DNA of 64,000 nucleotides, taken from Vibrio europaeus. GTDB lineage: Bacteria > Pseudomonadota > Gammaproteobacteria > Enterobacterales > Vibrionaceae. The first letter of the stretch is position 1, and the number at the start of each line of letters is the position of its first letter. The notes beneath the pieces are model-generated. The model saw nothing but the letters and a program-made list of their open reading frames with translations, had not been told where the DNA came from and did no database searches. Of this stretch, positions 20,498-29,107 are shown piece by piece. The stretch spans positions 32,864-96,863 of the forward strand of contig NZ_LUAX01000006.1 of NCBI RefSeq assembly GCF_001695575.1. Direction: 5' to 3'. The position numbers were made by a program, and so were the translations under genes.

Positions 20498-21757
20498 ATG
20501 ACGAAACGAATCAGTACCAATGCAACGTTGCAAGCATTGAAGCCACAGGATAAGGAATACTCGATCCCCGATAAGAAGGTCGAAGGATTGAACATTCGAG
20601 TTCGTCCAACAGGCACAATGACTTGGATCTTTCGTTTTCAAGTAGGGAAGAAACACGAAAAAATCTCTATGGGTCGATACATGAAGATCAAACCAGAGCG
20701 CGGGATGACATTGGATCAGGCGCGAAAGGAGGCGGGTCGTTATCGTAGTTGGCTGGAGAATGGTAAGAACCCAAAGGTTGAGTTGGATATCGAGAAACGA
20801 GCGCAAGATGAGGCGAAGACCTTTGACGATGCATTTATTAGCTTCGATGAAAAACGTCTTTCAAAACAGCTTCGTGGTGACCAGTCGAGGACCATTTACT
20901 ATCGAGATATCAAGCCGATTCTCGGTAGCACCAAATTGGCTGATTTGAGCATATATGACCTCAACCGGGTCTTTGATGCGAAGGTCGATAAAGACGGTAA
21001 GCGTATGGCGGGGGCTATCGGGGTTTGTCATAAAATCATCAATCAAGTGATTAACCATGCCCTAGCACTAAATATGCTTGATACTCATCCTGCACCACAG
21101 CTGAAAGCAAAAGACGTTGGCGGCGGCTCAAAAGTGACAAAACGTAATTTAAGCTTTTCAGAGTTAAAGGTTCTGTTAACGAGTATGCCGTCATGGCGTA
21201 CAGATCCCTCCAACATTCGTTTAATGCAGTTCTTACTTGGTTGTGGACAGCGAATTAGTGCTGTACTAGAAATGCGTTGGAGTGAGTTAGATTTTGAAGA
21301 GGGAACTTGGCTGTTACCAGCCAGCTCAGAAGAACGACACACTAAAAGCCAAGATGCTCGTAAAGTGCCTTTAAGTGGCTATCTGCTGACCCTTCTAAAA
21401 GAGCAGCGTGACAGCGTGCCAAGTAAGTGGAAGTTGGTATGGCCTCAGCTAACTGTCGATAAAGTGCAAGAACCTGCGGCAGTACGGGCATTGATCAAAC
21501 GTAATCTACCTATTGATTTTGAACGCTTTTCACCTCACGACTTGCGCCGTACCTTTATCAGTCGTTGTAGTGAAATGGGGTTAGATATCGTAGCGATTGA
21601 AAAGACAGTCGGCCACCAGCTACCAGGCATGCTCAGAGTCTATAACCATCATGATTATATCGATGAGCAATTGAAGGTTCTGGAAGCATGGGGTAACAAG
21701 TTGCAATCGCTAATGGAAGCGAACGTCCACCCGTTACCTTCAGCTAAGACGGCCTAG
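20498..21757 (+). CDS. Island tyrosine integrase (P4-like, DUF4102 arm-binding domain)
   Basis: A 419-residue site-specific recombinase that would integrate and excise the island at trmA. The N-terminal arm-binding domain covers residues 5-90 (RVRPTGTMTWIFRFQVGKK). The catalytic domain has Arg in GCGQRISAVLEMRW (about 250), HDLRRTFISRCSEMG (His-x-x-Arg, about 348), GHQ (about 372) and the nucleophile Tyr in LRVYNHHDY (about 381). All catalytic residues are present, so it may be active. The orientation points into the island. Confidence 0.95.
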   Translation: MTKRISTNATLQALKPQDKEYSIPDKKVEGLNIRVRPTGTMTWIFRFQVGKKHEKISMGRYMKIKPERGMTLDQARKEAGRYRSWLENGKNPKVELDIEKRAQDEAKTFDDAFISFDEKRLSKQLRGDQSRTIYYRDIKPILGSTKLADLSIYDLNRVFDAKVDKDGKRMAGAIGVCHKIINQVINHALALNMLDTHPAPQLKAKDVGGGSKVTKRNLSFSELKVLLTSMPSWRTDPSNIRLMQFLLGCGQRISAVLEMRWSELDFEEGTWLLPASSEERHTKSQDARKVPLSGYLLTLLKEQRDSVPSKWKLVWPQLTVDKVQEPAAVRALIKRNLPIDFERFSPHDLRRTFISRCSEMGLDIVAIEKTVGHQLPGMLRVYNHHDYIDEQLKVLEAWGNKLQSLMEANVHPLPSAKTA

Positions 21758-21824
21758 CTTTTGCCCTAAAGTAGGGTAATGCATAGAGCAAGGGAAGAGT
21801 CTGTGAGAAGTGCGTATAACCTCG

Positions 21825-22718
21825 TTAAGATTTAGCTGATGCGCGCCGAGCTTTTTCTCGAAACTGCTTTTGCTTCCATGCCTTCATCATTTTGTGCATG
21901 ACATCTGTATGGCTGAGCCATTCTTTGTATTCTGTCTTCTTTTTCTCATCTCTTTCAATTGGGTTTCTGAGTTGGCCTTTGTGAAAGGTAAATAAGGTAT
22001 CCAAGTTCGCGATGTTGATGTTGTAAGTTTGAGAGGTTGTTAGAGGCGGTGGTAGGTGTGGTAACCACTCTAGTTGAGAGGAAATATAGTTAGAGGTCCA
22101 AGTATTTTGTTGCTTGTTCTTTGGGTCGATCCAGGAGTAATCAGGACGAAGATCTGATGCAATATACAACCACTTTTCTTTGAGAGTAAGCATGAGTTCT
22201 TCTTTGGAACGAGCTGTGACATTCCATTGATCAAAGAAATCTTTAATGAGCGGTAAAGCCTCTGAGCGATGCATAGGTAGTGGATTTAACTTTAAACTTT
22301 TGTAATAGTTTGATCTCTTTGAATCAATATAATAAAGACAGTCATCCAGTCTACGTGCGTACCTCTGCCCTGACTCTCTTCCATCGATCTTTAAGGTTCT
22401 AGGCGTTGCTAATCTCAGCATTGACCAAACGAAATAGACAATCCTATCGTCTTTTTTATCTATCCAGTCGAACGATTTTTCAGGTATCAAGCTGTCCAAC
22501 GCTGCTGTATTTAACCTGTTTACCAAGCCTTTAACATCTAGATCTTTACGCATAAAAACCATCGATATTTTACGTTGTAGCTCTCTCTTGTCCTGACAAT
22601 CTAACCCCATAATCTTGTCGAAATTTTTAGCAAGATAGCCCCAGTAAAACTTTAAGTACCTTTCATCATTAGCCCTGAAAAGGCCAATTTTAGTAAGTGC
22701 TTGTTCGCTTGTTATCAT
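21825..22718 (-). CDS. Hypothetical protein beside the integrase
   Basis: A 297-residue soluble protein that I do not recognise. It is rich in Lys, Trp and Asp (e.g. DERYLKFYWGYLAKNFDKIMG near residue 17, SRSNYYKSLKLNPLPMHRSE-like central part) and has a very basic C-terminus (KMMKAWKQKQFREKARRASA). No membrane helix or signal is seen. It is A+T-richer than the core genes and convergent with the integrase. Mobile-element cargo or an accessory DNA-binding protein is possible, but nothing in the sequence decides. Confidence 0.6.
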   Translation of the reverse strand: MITSEQALTKIGLFRANDERYLKFYWGYLAKNFDKIMGLDCQDKRELQRKISMVFMRKDLDVKGLVNRLNTAALDSLIPEKSFDWIDKKDDRIVYFVWSMLRLATPRTLKIDGRESGQRYARRLDDCLYYIDSKRSNYYKSLKLNPLPMHRSEALPLIKDFFDQWNVTARSKEELMLTLKEKWLYIASDLRPDYSWIDPKNKQQNTWTSNYISSQLEWLPHLPPPLTTSQTYNINIANLDTLFTFHKGQLRNPIERDEKKKTEYKEWLSHTDVMHKMMKAWKQKQFREKARRASAKS

Positions 22719-23460
22719 TCTTATTCTTCTCTACTAAGTAGTTTTAATGATTATTTTCCATATTTTATTTACATTTTAATTGTATTCATAATTAGTTAAA
22801 AATCGTAGTTAAAAAGTTCCAGAAATAAAATCGATTTGTAAATTTTCACTGATTTTGGTGGGCTTATACTGCTATTTCTTAAGCTAATGGTCAATTTTAT
22901 ATAGTTTTGTTGTCAATGAATGAATGCCATTTTTATTCTTGAAAAAGGTATTCATTTGATTTGAGCTGATCTGTACAAACTTGTGACAGTGTGATGATGG
23001 TAGTGCAAGCTGCTTATGAATGAAGGCTCTTAACTCAAATGTACATGAGTATGTTGTTTTAGAAGCAGTAAGACAGTATTGGAAAGAATGATTGAACTAT
23101 GCAGCTTGTCGTTGGGAAAAAGGGTGCGATGAGTTGTGCTTGTGTTTTACTCATTCCTGAGGATGCAAGGATCATTATCGTGCTCAATGGGTTGTCATTT
23201 AACTTGTGAGTGACTTGGATTCGAGATCGGTGGTCTTGTATCGATGTGTTACAGTTTATCACCCTATCTTTGATGGTTACCTGGCGTTTGTTACCCCTGT
23301 TGGGTTGGAACTGTGTATGTGGCGATTCTTGTTTTGTCTGTCTGGTTAGTATTATTAAGTATCTGTTGTAACGTCATCCGACTCTACACACACTCAACTT
23401 GCACAACTAAAAATAACGGCATCGACCTATCTATGAACCTAAACACAGGAGTAGATAGAA
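22719..23460. other. A+T-rich gene-free stretch in the island
   Basis: About 740 bp with short runs of A and T and no frame with credible coding character on either strand. It must contain the promoters of the divergent 21825 and 23461 genes. A good ribosome site (caggag) lies just before 23461. Confidence 0.5.
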
Positions 23461-24135
23461 ATGAAGGTACGTTCTAGAAAAAACAAAAACCTGAGACTAA
23501 CCAATAAAAAAACCTTTAGAGGTCATCCCATTCAAACGACTCATGGTGCACTCTGTATTCCGTATCTAGATAGAATTTATGACACTATCGAGCAGGCCCT
23601 GGATGCTTACCCGCGTACAATGGCGTTACGAGTTGATCTTCGATTCCCCAAACTTAGAAATGGACAAGAGAAACGCGGAGCAATCACCGATTTTATCCGC
23701 TCGCTGCAATCTCAGATTGAATATGATGGTCGAAGAAAAGAAAGACATGGACAACGAGTCCATCCTTGTACCGTGAGGTATGTGTGGGTAAGAGAGTGTT
23801 GCTCTTCACTGAATGACCATTACCACTTGTTGCTGCTTTTCAACAAAGATCGTTTTAACTGGTTAGGGAAGGCGAGAAACCAACGAGAGAACTTACTTTC
23901 TATGATCATAGATGCTTGGGCGAAAGTGGCAGGGGTGGAGTATGATGAAGCCAATGGTTTGGTTTACGTATCCAAAGATCGCTCAGGGGTTCCAGTAGTT
24001 CATCGTCTAGATTCCAACTCAAAGTACTTCAATCAACAGTTTGATGATCTATTTGAGCATGGAAGCTATCTTGCAAAAGAAAAAACCAAGCACTTCGGCA
24101 ACCACCAACGAAACTTTGGCACAAGCCGGAAGTGA
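23461..24135 (+). CDS. YagK/YfjJ-type, inovirus Gp2-like replication-associated protein (copy 1)
   Basis: 224 residues. The features YVWVRECCSSLNDHYHLLLLFNKD (about 103-126, a His-x-His-type strand as in replication initiators), LLSMIIDAWAKVAG and the C-terminal LAKEKTKHFGNHQRNFGTSRK fit the YagK/YfjJ C-terminal family, called inovirus Gp2 in annotation. Members sit beside AlpA and integrase genes in P4-like islands such as CP4-57. The molecular role is not proven; replication of the excised element is the usual guess. Confidence 0.72.
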   Translation: MKVRSRKNKNLRLTNKKTFRGHPIQTTHGALCIPYLDRIYDTIEQALDAYPRTMALRVDLRFPKLRNGQEKRGAITDFIRSLQSQIEYDGRRKERHGQRVHPCTVRYVWVRECCSSLNDHYHLLLLFNKDRFNWLGKARNQRENLLSMIIDAWAKVAGVEYDEANGLVYVSKDRSGVPVVHRLDSNSKYFNQQFDDLFEHGSYLAKEKTKHFGNHQRNFGTSRK

Positions 24136-24282
24136 CGTTACAGTCAGCTCCTGTGGGATTAACGATATAACCACCGGAACTGGCATGTTAGATTATCACT
24201 TCTTTGGTTACAGCCAGGGCTCACCTTAAAAAATACATCGCGAGAAATGCCTATGTCATTCACACACGAAAAGGTATTACTC

Positions 24283-24879
24283 ATGTCAAATAGAACCCAC
24301 CTCCCAAGCATTACCCTTGATAGAACTTTTGAAGAATACCCGCTGTATTACAGCGACAAAGGACTGTACGAGTCAGCACTGACTTCGATGGTCGATGTCT
24401 TTGAACAGGCACTCAGTCAGTTTGAAGTCGCTCTCGCTACACGTTTTGATTTGTATCTGCCTAAAGATCATCAAGATGCGAAGTTTTGCATCCTGAATGA
24501 TTACTTTGAGATCCTGAAAGAGAAGCTATGCGCTGATTCGTTGCATTATGTGTGGCGTAAGCGAGAGGATAACCGTTCGCACCATTATCAAGTGATGTTG
24601 TTTACTGATTATAAGCAGCATTTTGGTGAGGCCATTTACATGGAGAAGAGTAATGAAATTTTGGGACATCTGAAAACAGCTTGGGGAGAAGCTATTAAAA
24701 AGCACTACCAAGGTAATGAGCGCTCAATGGTCCAACTGAATGATCGAGGGAACTATAGCCTGGGTACACGCTGTAAAAGTACTGATACTGACATAAAGAA
24801 CAGTGTCTTCAAGCGGATGAGCAATCTTGCTGAAGCGTGGAAAGAACAGCGTTACTTCTTTGGCTCTAGTGCAGAGTAG
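24283..24879 (+). CDS. YagK/YfjJ-type, inovirus Gp2-like protein (copy 2, diverged)
   Basis: About 198 residues, related in layout to the upstream gene but strongly diverged: LHYVWRKREDNRSHHYQVMLF (about 86-106) matches the VRYVWVRE...HYHLLLLF block, followed by a similar helical region (ILGHLKTAWGEAIKKHY). The C-terminal RNFG-like ending is missing. Starts at 24247 and 24253 are possible; 24283 has an AAAAGG site. Tandem copies suggest an old duplication or two subunits. Confidence 0.62.
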   Translation: MSNRTHLPSITLDRTFEEYPLYYSDKGLYESALTSMVDVFEQALSQFEVALATRFDLYLPKDHQDAKFCILNDYFEILKEKLCADSLHYVWRKREDNRSHHYQVMLFTDYKQHFGEAIYMEKSNEILGHLKTAWGEAIKKHYQGNERSMVQLNDRGNYSLGTRCKSTDTDIKNSVFKRMSNLAEAWKEQRYFFGSSAE

Positions 24880-24947
24880 AGCGACTGCATTTTTTTACAA
24901 TGGCGGCTTATCTCATGGGTATATACAAAGCAAGGAGACGATTCCCA

Positions 24948-25154
24948 ATGACAATGAGATTTCTACGACTTAAAGACGTGATGTCACTAACAGGGCTAGG
25001 CCGCTCCACTATCTATAAATTCATGGCCGATGAAACCGACTTTCCGAAGAGTGTGCCACTCGGTGGACGAGCGGTGGCTTGGGTAGAAAGCGAAATCGAA
25101 GAATGGATGGAATCGCGTCTGAGTATGCGAGACAACCAAGCATCCTTTCAGTAA
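24948..25154 (+). CDS. AlpA-family phage-type transcriptional regulator
   Basis: About 68 residues: MTMRFLRLKDVMSLTGLGRSTIYKFM gives a MerR-like winged helix, and FPKSVPLGGRAVAWVESEIEEWMESR is the AlpA signature. AlpA activates integrase or excision genes of P4-like elements. The ATG at 24948 has an AGGAG site ten bases upstream; the frame extends 48 bp further upstream but without support. It follows the Gp2-like pair on the same strand. Confidence 0.88.
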   Translation: MTMRFLRLKDVMSLTGLGRSTIYKFMADETDFPKSVPLGGRAVAWVESEIEEWMESRLSMRDNQASFQ

Positions 25155-25234
25155 CGCAAGCATCAGATAAACCATTAACGGGGCGCTGGCTAAGTAAAGT
25201 CATGCGCCCTTTTTCAATTAGAGAGAGATAAAAA

Positions 25235-25669
25235 ATGAGTTATTCAATTTACGTAGACGGCGCTGCACCAAACAACCAACACGGATGTACGCGAGGAGGC
25301 ATCGGGCTGGTGGTCATGGATGAAGACAATGAGATTGTTCATGAAGAAGGTATCACTATCGACCGAGAAACGGATTGTGCGGAGCTGGAGTTACTGGCAC
25401 TTATCGAAGGGTTGGAGTATGCCGAAGACGGTGATGTTATCTATTCAGATAGTGATTACTGCGTGAAAGGTTTCAATATCTGGATGGACGATTGAAAAGA
25501 CCGAGGTTGGCGTAAAGCGGTTAAGTATCGTTAACTCTGGATGCAAGTCGATGAACTGCGTTTTAGAAAGTATGCCGAGGTACTTAAAGTCAAAGCGCAC
25601 TCAGGCATCGAGGGAAATGAAAGAGCGGACTCGCTAGCAGTTGATGCGGCTAGAAGCGATACAGATTGA
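25235..25669 (+). pseudogene. Ribonuclease HI gene broken by two in-frame stop codons
   Basis: The frame MSYSIYVDGAAPNNQ...GGIGLVVMDEDNEIV...AELELLALIEGLEYA...YSDSDYCVKGFNIWMDD stops at TGA 25493, yet continues in the same frame as KDRGWRKAVKYR, stop TAA 25532, then LWMQVDELR...KVKAHSGIEGNERADSLAVDAA. These are the usual RNase HI blocks, with catalytic D, E, D and the late HSGIEGNERAD intact in sequence. The TGA replaces an expected Trp. No frameshift is needed, so this is recent decay, or nonsense readthrough, of an island RNase H. Confidence 0.85.
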
Positions 25670-26278
25670 TGTGACAAAGCGGTTTATGGGCACATACCAA
25701 CAAGCCGCTATTGCCTGCTATTTGCGTTTTTCTAGATAACATATATCTGAATGCGGATACGATGCGAGACTGTGGATAGGTAACGCTTCAAGCGAGCTGC
25801 TAGTGCGCTTTTGCCTCATTTCAAGCTATCAGGGTTTCAGGTTGTGAGGTCTAATGGCTTTAAGTTACCAAATTTTAGTAATGATTCATAGTATCTACTG
25901 GTTCAGTGGCTATTCAACTTAAGCTATGATAAAAGCATTAAACAAACTTACAGGGCTAGGCATGCCTGAAACGATGGAGATTGCCTGACAATTAGTCATG
26001 TTAGGAGCGTTTTTAATTGAACTCCGAGTTAGGAAACAAAGCCGTACTGAGTATTAAAGTAACAATGTCCTACTATCTCTAGGGACGCTGAACATAACAG
26101 CTTAGTAAGATCATTTTTTAATGAATTGATGTGTGTTTGATTGAGCAGTTGTCAAGTCAGACCGTGTTCAATGACTTGGTGGCTAGTCAATGATTGTCTT
26201 CTAAACATTTCAATCCCGGTGTATTGTTGCGTTCTGAGGTAATGCTTATGTAATGAGACCTAACAGAAGGATAATCTG
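25670..26278. other. Gene-free stretch between rnhA remnant and the GC-rich cassette
   Basis: About 600 bp with scattered stops in all frames. Only a short palindrome (aggcatgcct, about 25960) was noticed. Composition changes from A+T-rich to G+C-rich at its right end, so a cassette junction probably lies near 26.2-26.3 kb. Confidence 0.45.
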
Positions 26279-26701
26279 ATGACAGCTTTACCCCTCAGTA
26301 TCGCTCAAGTTCACGCCTTCCTCGCCTTACAAGGCCACAGTGTGCGTGTCCACCATCCGCCTACCCGACAACCCAATGCACACCTGCACCGCTTCTGGCA
26401 AGCCGAACGAGGGGAGAGTACCTTAGTGATCAGTGCCGATGTGGTACCCCCTTGCGCACAGCGTATCGCGCGTGCCCTCGGGCGAACGTTGGGTCACTGC
26501 ATCCACCATCAAGACTCGGCGCAGGCGTTTGATCCCGATCTGTCGATGACGCAGACTGCCTCCTCGGTGGTGGTGTTGGATAGTCGACTGTTGACACAAC
26601 GTTGGATAACCTTACCCGTGGTGCGGCTTGACGTCGTCCTTCAACTGAGCCCTTCAGCGTTAGAAACCCTAACGCAAGGGCGGTGGCTCCCAGTAGCCTA
26701 G
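26279..26701 (+). CDS. Hypothetical protein at the start of the GC-rich cassette
   Basis: 140 residues, unrecognised, His- and Arg-rich in the first half (HSVRVHHPPTRQPNAHLHRFW). It has an AGAAGGA ribosome site 8 bp before the ATG. No membrane segment. Codon use is G+C-rich like the genes downstream and unlike those upstream. An overlapping reverse frame is considered a shadow. Real but of unknown role. Confidence 0.5.
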   Translation: MTALPLSIAQVHAFLALQGHSVRVHHPPTRQPNAHLHRFWQAERGESTLVISADVVPPCAQRIARALGRTLGHCIHHQDSAQAFDPDLSMTQTASSVVVLDSRLLTQRWITLPVVRLDVVLQLSPSALETLTQGRWLPVA

Positions 26702-26984
26702 AGCTCCGTCGCGCCCATGCGGCGGGCCGCAATACCGTCTGTTTCGCCATTGATTACCTGCAGTTATGGACGTCAAACTCTTGGCGATTTGAAAGTCAAA
26801 AAAACAACCCCTTTCTGGGCCGATTGAAGTCGGATTCGCCCTCGCTATCCGCATTTTTCACACTTTTTGAGCGACTAGCAGCAAAGCCTAATTTTTTGTC
26901 TATGCTTTAGTTAAGCGACTGACTTTGCTATGAAGTCGTGATGGGCATCACCAGAATCTTAGGAAGAATGACAAGCGAGAGAGT

Positions 26985-28136
26985 ATGGCAAAGAGCAGTT
27001 TTCAGGTTCTCTACATCGATGATGATGAATTTATGCTGAAAGCCGCCAGCCGGTTGCTGAGGCGTTTGAAACCCGACTGGTCAATCACCTTGATCCAAGA
27101 TCCGGCGACGTGGCGGGATCTGACTGACGCACAGGCCATATCCCCCGATTTGGTGTTGAGCGATCTCATCATGCCTGAGCTAAAGGGAGACGAGCTTCTG
27201 GCGCAAGTCAGCCAACATTTTCCCAACAGCATCCGAGCCTTGATCACCGGCGACACCACGGTCGAGATTGAAGCGTTGACCAACAACTGGACCCATTTTA
27301 TCTTACCTAAACCGTTCTCCGAAAAAGACTTTGAGCAAATTCTCACTTGTGCTGAGAGGCTCAGGACTTTACCGTTCTCCACCCGCTGTCGACAAAAATT
27401 AGCCGGTATCGAGAACTTGCCAGTGCTTCCCAGCATCGTGCGACAACTGGAACGATGTATGGACGACGAACAATGTGGCAGTGCTGAGTTTGCCCACATC
27501 GTTGCCAATGAGCCTCCCTTGGTGGGCCAGGTGATCAAAGCCGCTAATTCCGTGTATTTGGGGTTCGAAAGCCGTACCAACTCGTTGAGCACCGCGGTGT
27601 CTCGATTGGGCATGAAGGTGGTGTGCGGCATTGCGATGACCATGATGAATCGCAACGCTTTTCGCCAACTTAGCGATGAAGAGCATGAGGTGGTCGTGGC
27701 ACACCATCAAACGCTCGCTAACCTTGCAGGGGCTCTTGCCCAGCAATTACATTGGTCTGCGGAAGAGCAAGACAACGTTTATCTAGTGTGTTTGTTGTCC
27801 GCGATTGGGGAATTGATCCTCAAGGAGATGGGTCACACGCAAGCGCTGGACAGCGTCAATCCGCTCGATTTGCAAGTGGGCTACCGAGACACCGACGTGA
27901 TCAGTGCCTATGTGCTGATCTTGTGGGGCTACCATTTGCCCGTGGCGGAAGCGATTCTGACGCTCGGCCAGACGTCCGACGTCGCTGAACCTCATCAGTG
28001 GGAAATGGGTCAACTGGTGCACTTTTGCCATGACTATGCGCAAGCGCAGAATGCCGGGACGTTGAACGAATGGCTGGACTCCCTACCCGAGCCATTGGCC
28101 GTGTTGCCGGCCCTGTTGCTATCACCGGAAGAGTAG
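26985..28136 (+). CDS. Response regulator with HDOD output domain
   Basis: 383 residues. The receiver domain (about 5-125) has acidic IDDDEF, phospho-acceptor Asp in LVLSDLIMPELKGDE and Lys in ILPKPFSE. An HDOD domain follows (about 140-330: LPVLPSIVRQLERCM, IVANEPPLVGQVIKAAN, LSTAVSRLGMKVVCGIAM). HDOD proteins are catalytically inactive HD relatives that act in signalling scaffolds. It is first in a seven-gene operon ending with the HPt gene; an AAGAATG-rich leader precedes it. Confidence 0.85.
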   Translation: MAKSSFQVLYIDDDEFMLKAASRLLRRLKPDWSITLIQDPATWRDLTDAQAISPDLVLSDLIMPELKGDELLAQVSQHFPNSIRALITGDTTVEIEALTNNWTHFILPKPFSEKDFEQILTCAERLRTLPFSTRCRQKLAGIENLPVLPSIVRQLERCMDDEQCGSAEFAHIVANEPPLVGQVIKAANSVYLGFESRTNSLSTAVSRLGMKVVCGIAMTMMNRNAFRQLSDEEHEVVVAHHQTLANLAGALAQQLHWSAEEQDNVYLVCLLSAIGELILKEMGHTQALDSVNPLDLQVGYRDTDVISAYVLILWGYHLPVAEAILTLGQTSDVAEPHQWEMGQLVHFCHDYAQAQNAGTLNEWLDSLPEPLAVLPALLLSPEE

Positions 28137-28145
28137 GAGGAGCCT

Positions 28146-28514
28146 ATGTCATCCATTTCAATTACCATTGTTGATGATTCTAAAATGTCACGGAAAGCTG
28201 TGATGCGTGCCTTGCCGCCAGAGCTGCATGACAACGTCTATGAAGCCACCAATGGGGTAGAAGCCCTTGAAAAATTCCATGAGGGCAAAGCCGACGTCAT
28301 GTTTTTGGATCTGACCATGCCCATCATGGACGGCTTTGAAGTTTTGTCTGAGCTAAAAAAACAGGCCGCGCGGAACTTCGTGTTTGTGATCAGCGCTGAC
28401 ATTCAGCCTACGTCTCAGCAAAAAGTCATGGAACTGGGCGCGGTGTCGTTTCTCAAAAAGCCGCTGGACGCGTCGATGTTGAAAGAGCTGCTGCATGAGG
28501 TGGGCATAATATGA
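28146..28514 (+). CDS. CheY-like single-domain response regulator
   Basis: A 122-residue stand-alone receiver. The acidic pair is in TIVDDSKMSRK, phospho-Asp in VMFLDLTMPIMDG (about residue 56) and Lys in SFLKKPLD. AGGAGG lies just before the start. It overlaps the next gene (CheC-type phosphatase) by 4 bp, the pairing seen where a CheC-like enzyme dephosphorylates its own CheY. It has no output domain, so it would work by binding or as a phosphate sink. Confidence 0.9.
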   Translation: MSSISITIVDDSKMSRKAVMRALPPELHDNVYEATNGVEALEKFHEGKADVMFLDLTMPIMDGFEVLSELKKQAARNFVFVISADIQPTSQQKVMELGAVSFLKKPLDASMLKELLHEVGII

Positions 28515-29095
28515 ATCCGACGTTAAGTGCCGACCACGAAGACTCGCTCAAAGAGTTGCTCAACATTTCGATGGGACAGGCGGCCTGTAAACTGGCCACT
28601 TTGCTCAATCATCCAGTGACCTTGACCATTCCCAGCATTGACATCGCCTCGCCGGGTCAGTTGATGGAAATGTTCGGTGATGTCAAAGCCAATTACTACA
28701 CTAGGCAACCGTTTTTCGGCCAAATGTCCGGCGAAGTCATTACCCAATTGACCAAGCAAGGTGGCCACACCATTGCCAGTGATTTGTTGGCGCTGGACGA
28801 TGACCAGGTGATCGATAGCCAAACGCTCCATGACAGTTTGCTCGAGGTGTCGAACATCCTGTCTGGCGCGAGCTTGAGAGGGCTGTGTGAGCAAATTGAG
28901 CTGGATACGCGGACTCAACCACCAGTCATGTATTCCCCGGCGCGCCAACCCATTCCTAGCAATAAATGGCAACAAGCGATCATTTTGCATGTTTCTTTCT
29001 TGATCGAGTCTGCAAGTTTTGAAACCAAGACCATCATTTGTTTCGCCGAAGACGGGTTTAATGTCATCGTAAACCGATTGGACGAGTGGTTATAG
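28511..29095 (+). CDS. CheC/CheX-type aspartyl-phosphate phosphatase
   Basis: 194 residues. Two copies of the phosphatase signature D-x3-E-x2-N are visible: DSLKELLNISMG (about residues 11-22, with Pro 23 residues after the Asn) and DSLLEVSNILSG (about 108-119). Two intact sites are typical of active CheC proteins that remove phosphate from CheY. ATGA overlap with the CheY-like gene upstream predicts that this receiver is its substrate. Confidence 0.82.
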   Translation: MNPTLSADHEDSLKELLNISMGQAACKLATLLNHPVTLTIPSIDIASPGQLMEMFGDVKANYYTRQPFFGQMSGEVITQLTKQGGHTIASDLLALDDDQVIDSQTLHDSLLEVSNILSGASLRGLCEQIELDTRTQPPVMYSPARQPIPSNKWQQAIILHVSFLIESASFETKTIICFAEDGFNVIVNRLDEWL

Positions 29096-29107
29096 CAAGG
29101 GGGAGGT

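Noticed and set aside
20255..20500. tRNA gene as the integration site
   Set aside because: No tRNA-like cloverleaf at either end; the duplicated sequence is the trmA coding tail.
20268..20806. Several minus-strand frames across the left island end
   Set aside because: Apart from the trmA tail (20268-20316) they are shadows of the integrase gene and of the repeat region.
26683..26910. Plus-strand 75-aa frame after the 26279 gene
   Set aside because: Overlaps the end of the upstream gene and lacks a ribosome site; taken as non-coding leader of the signalling operon.
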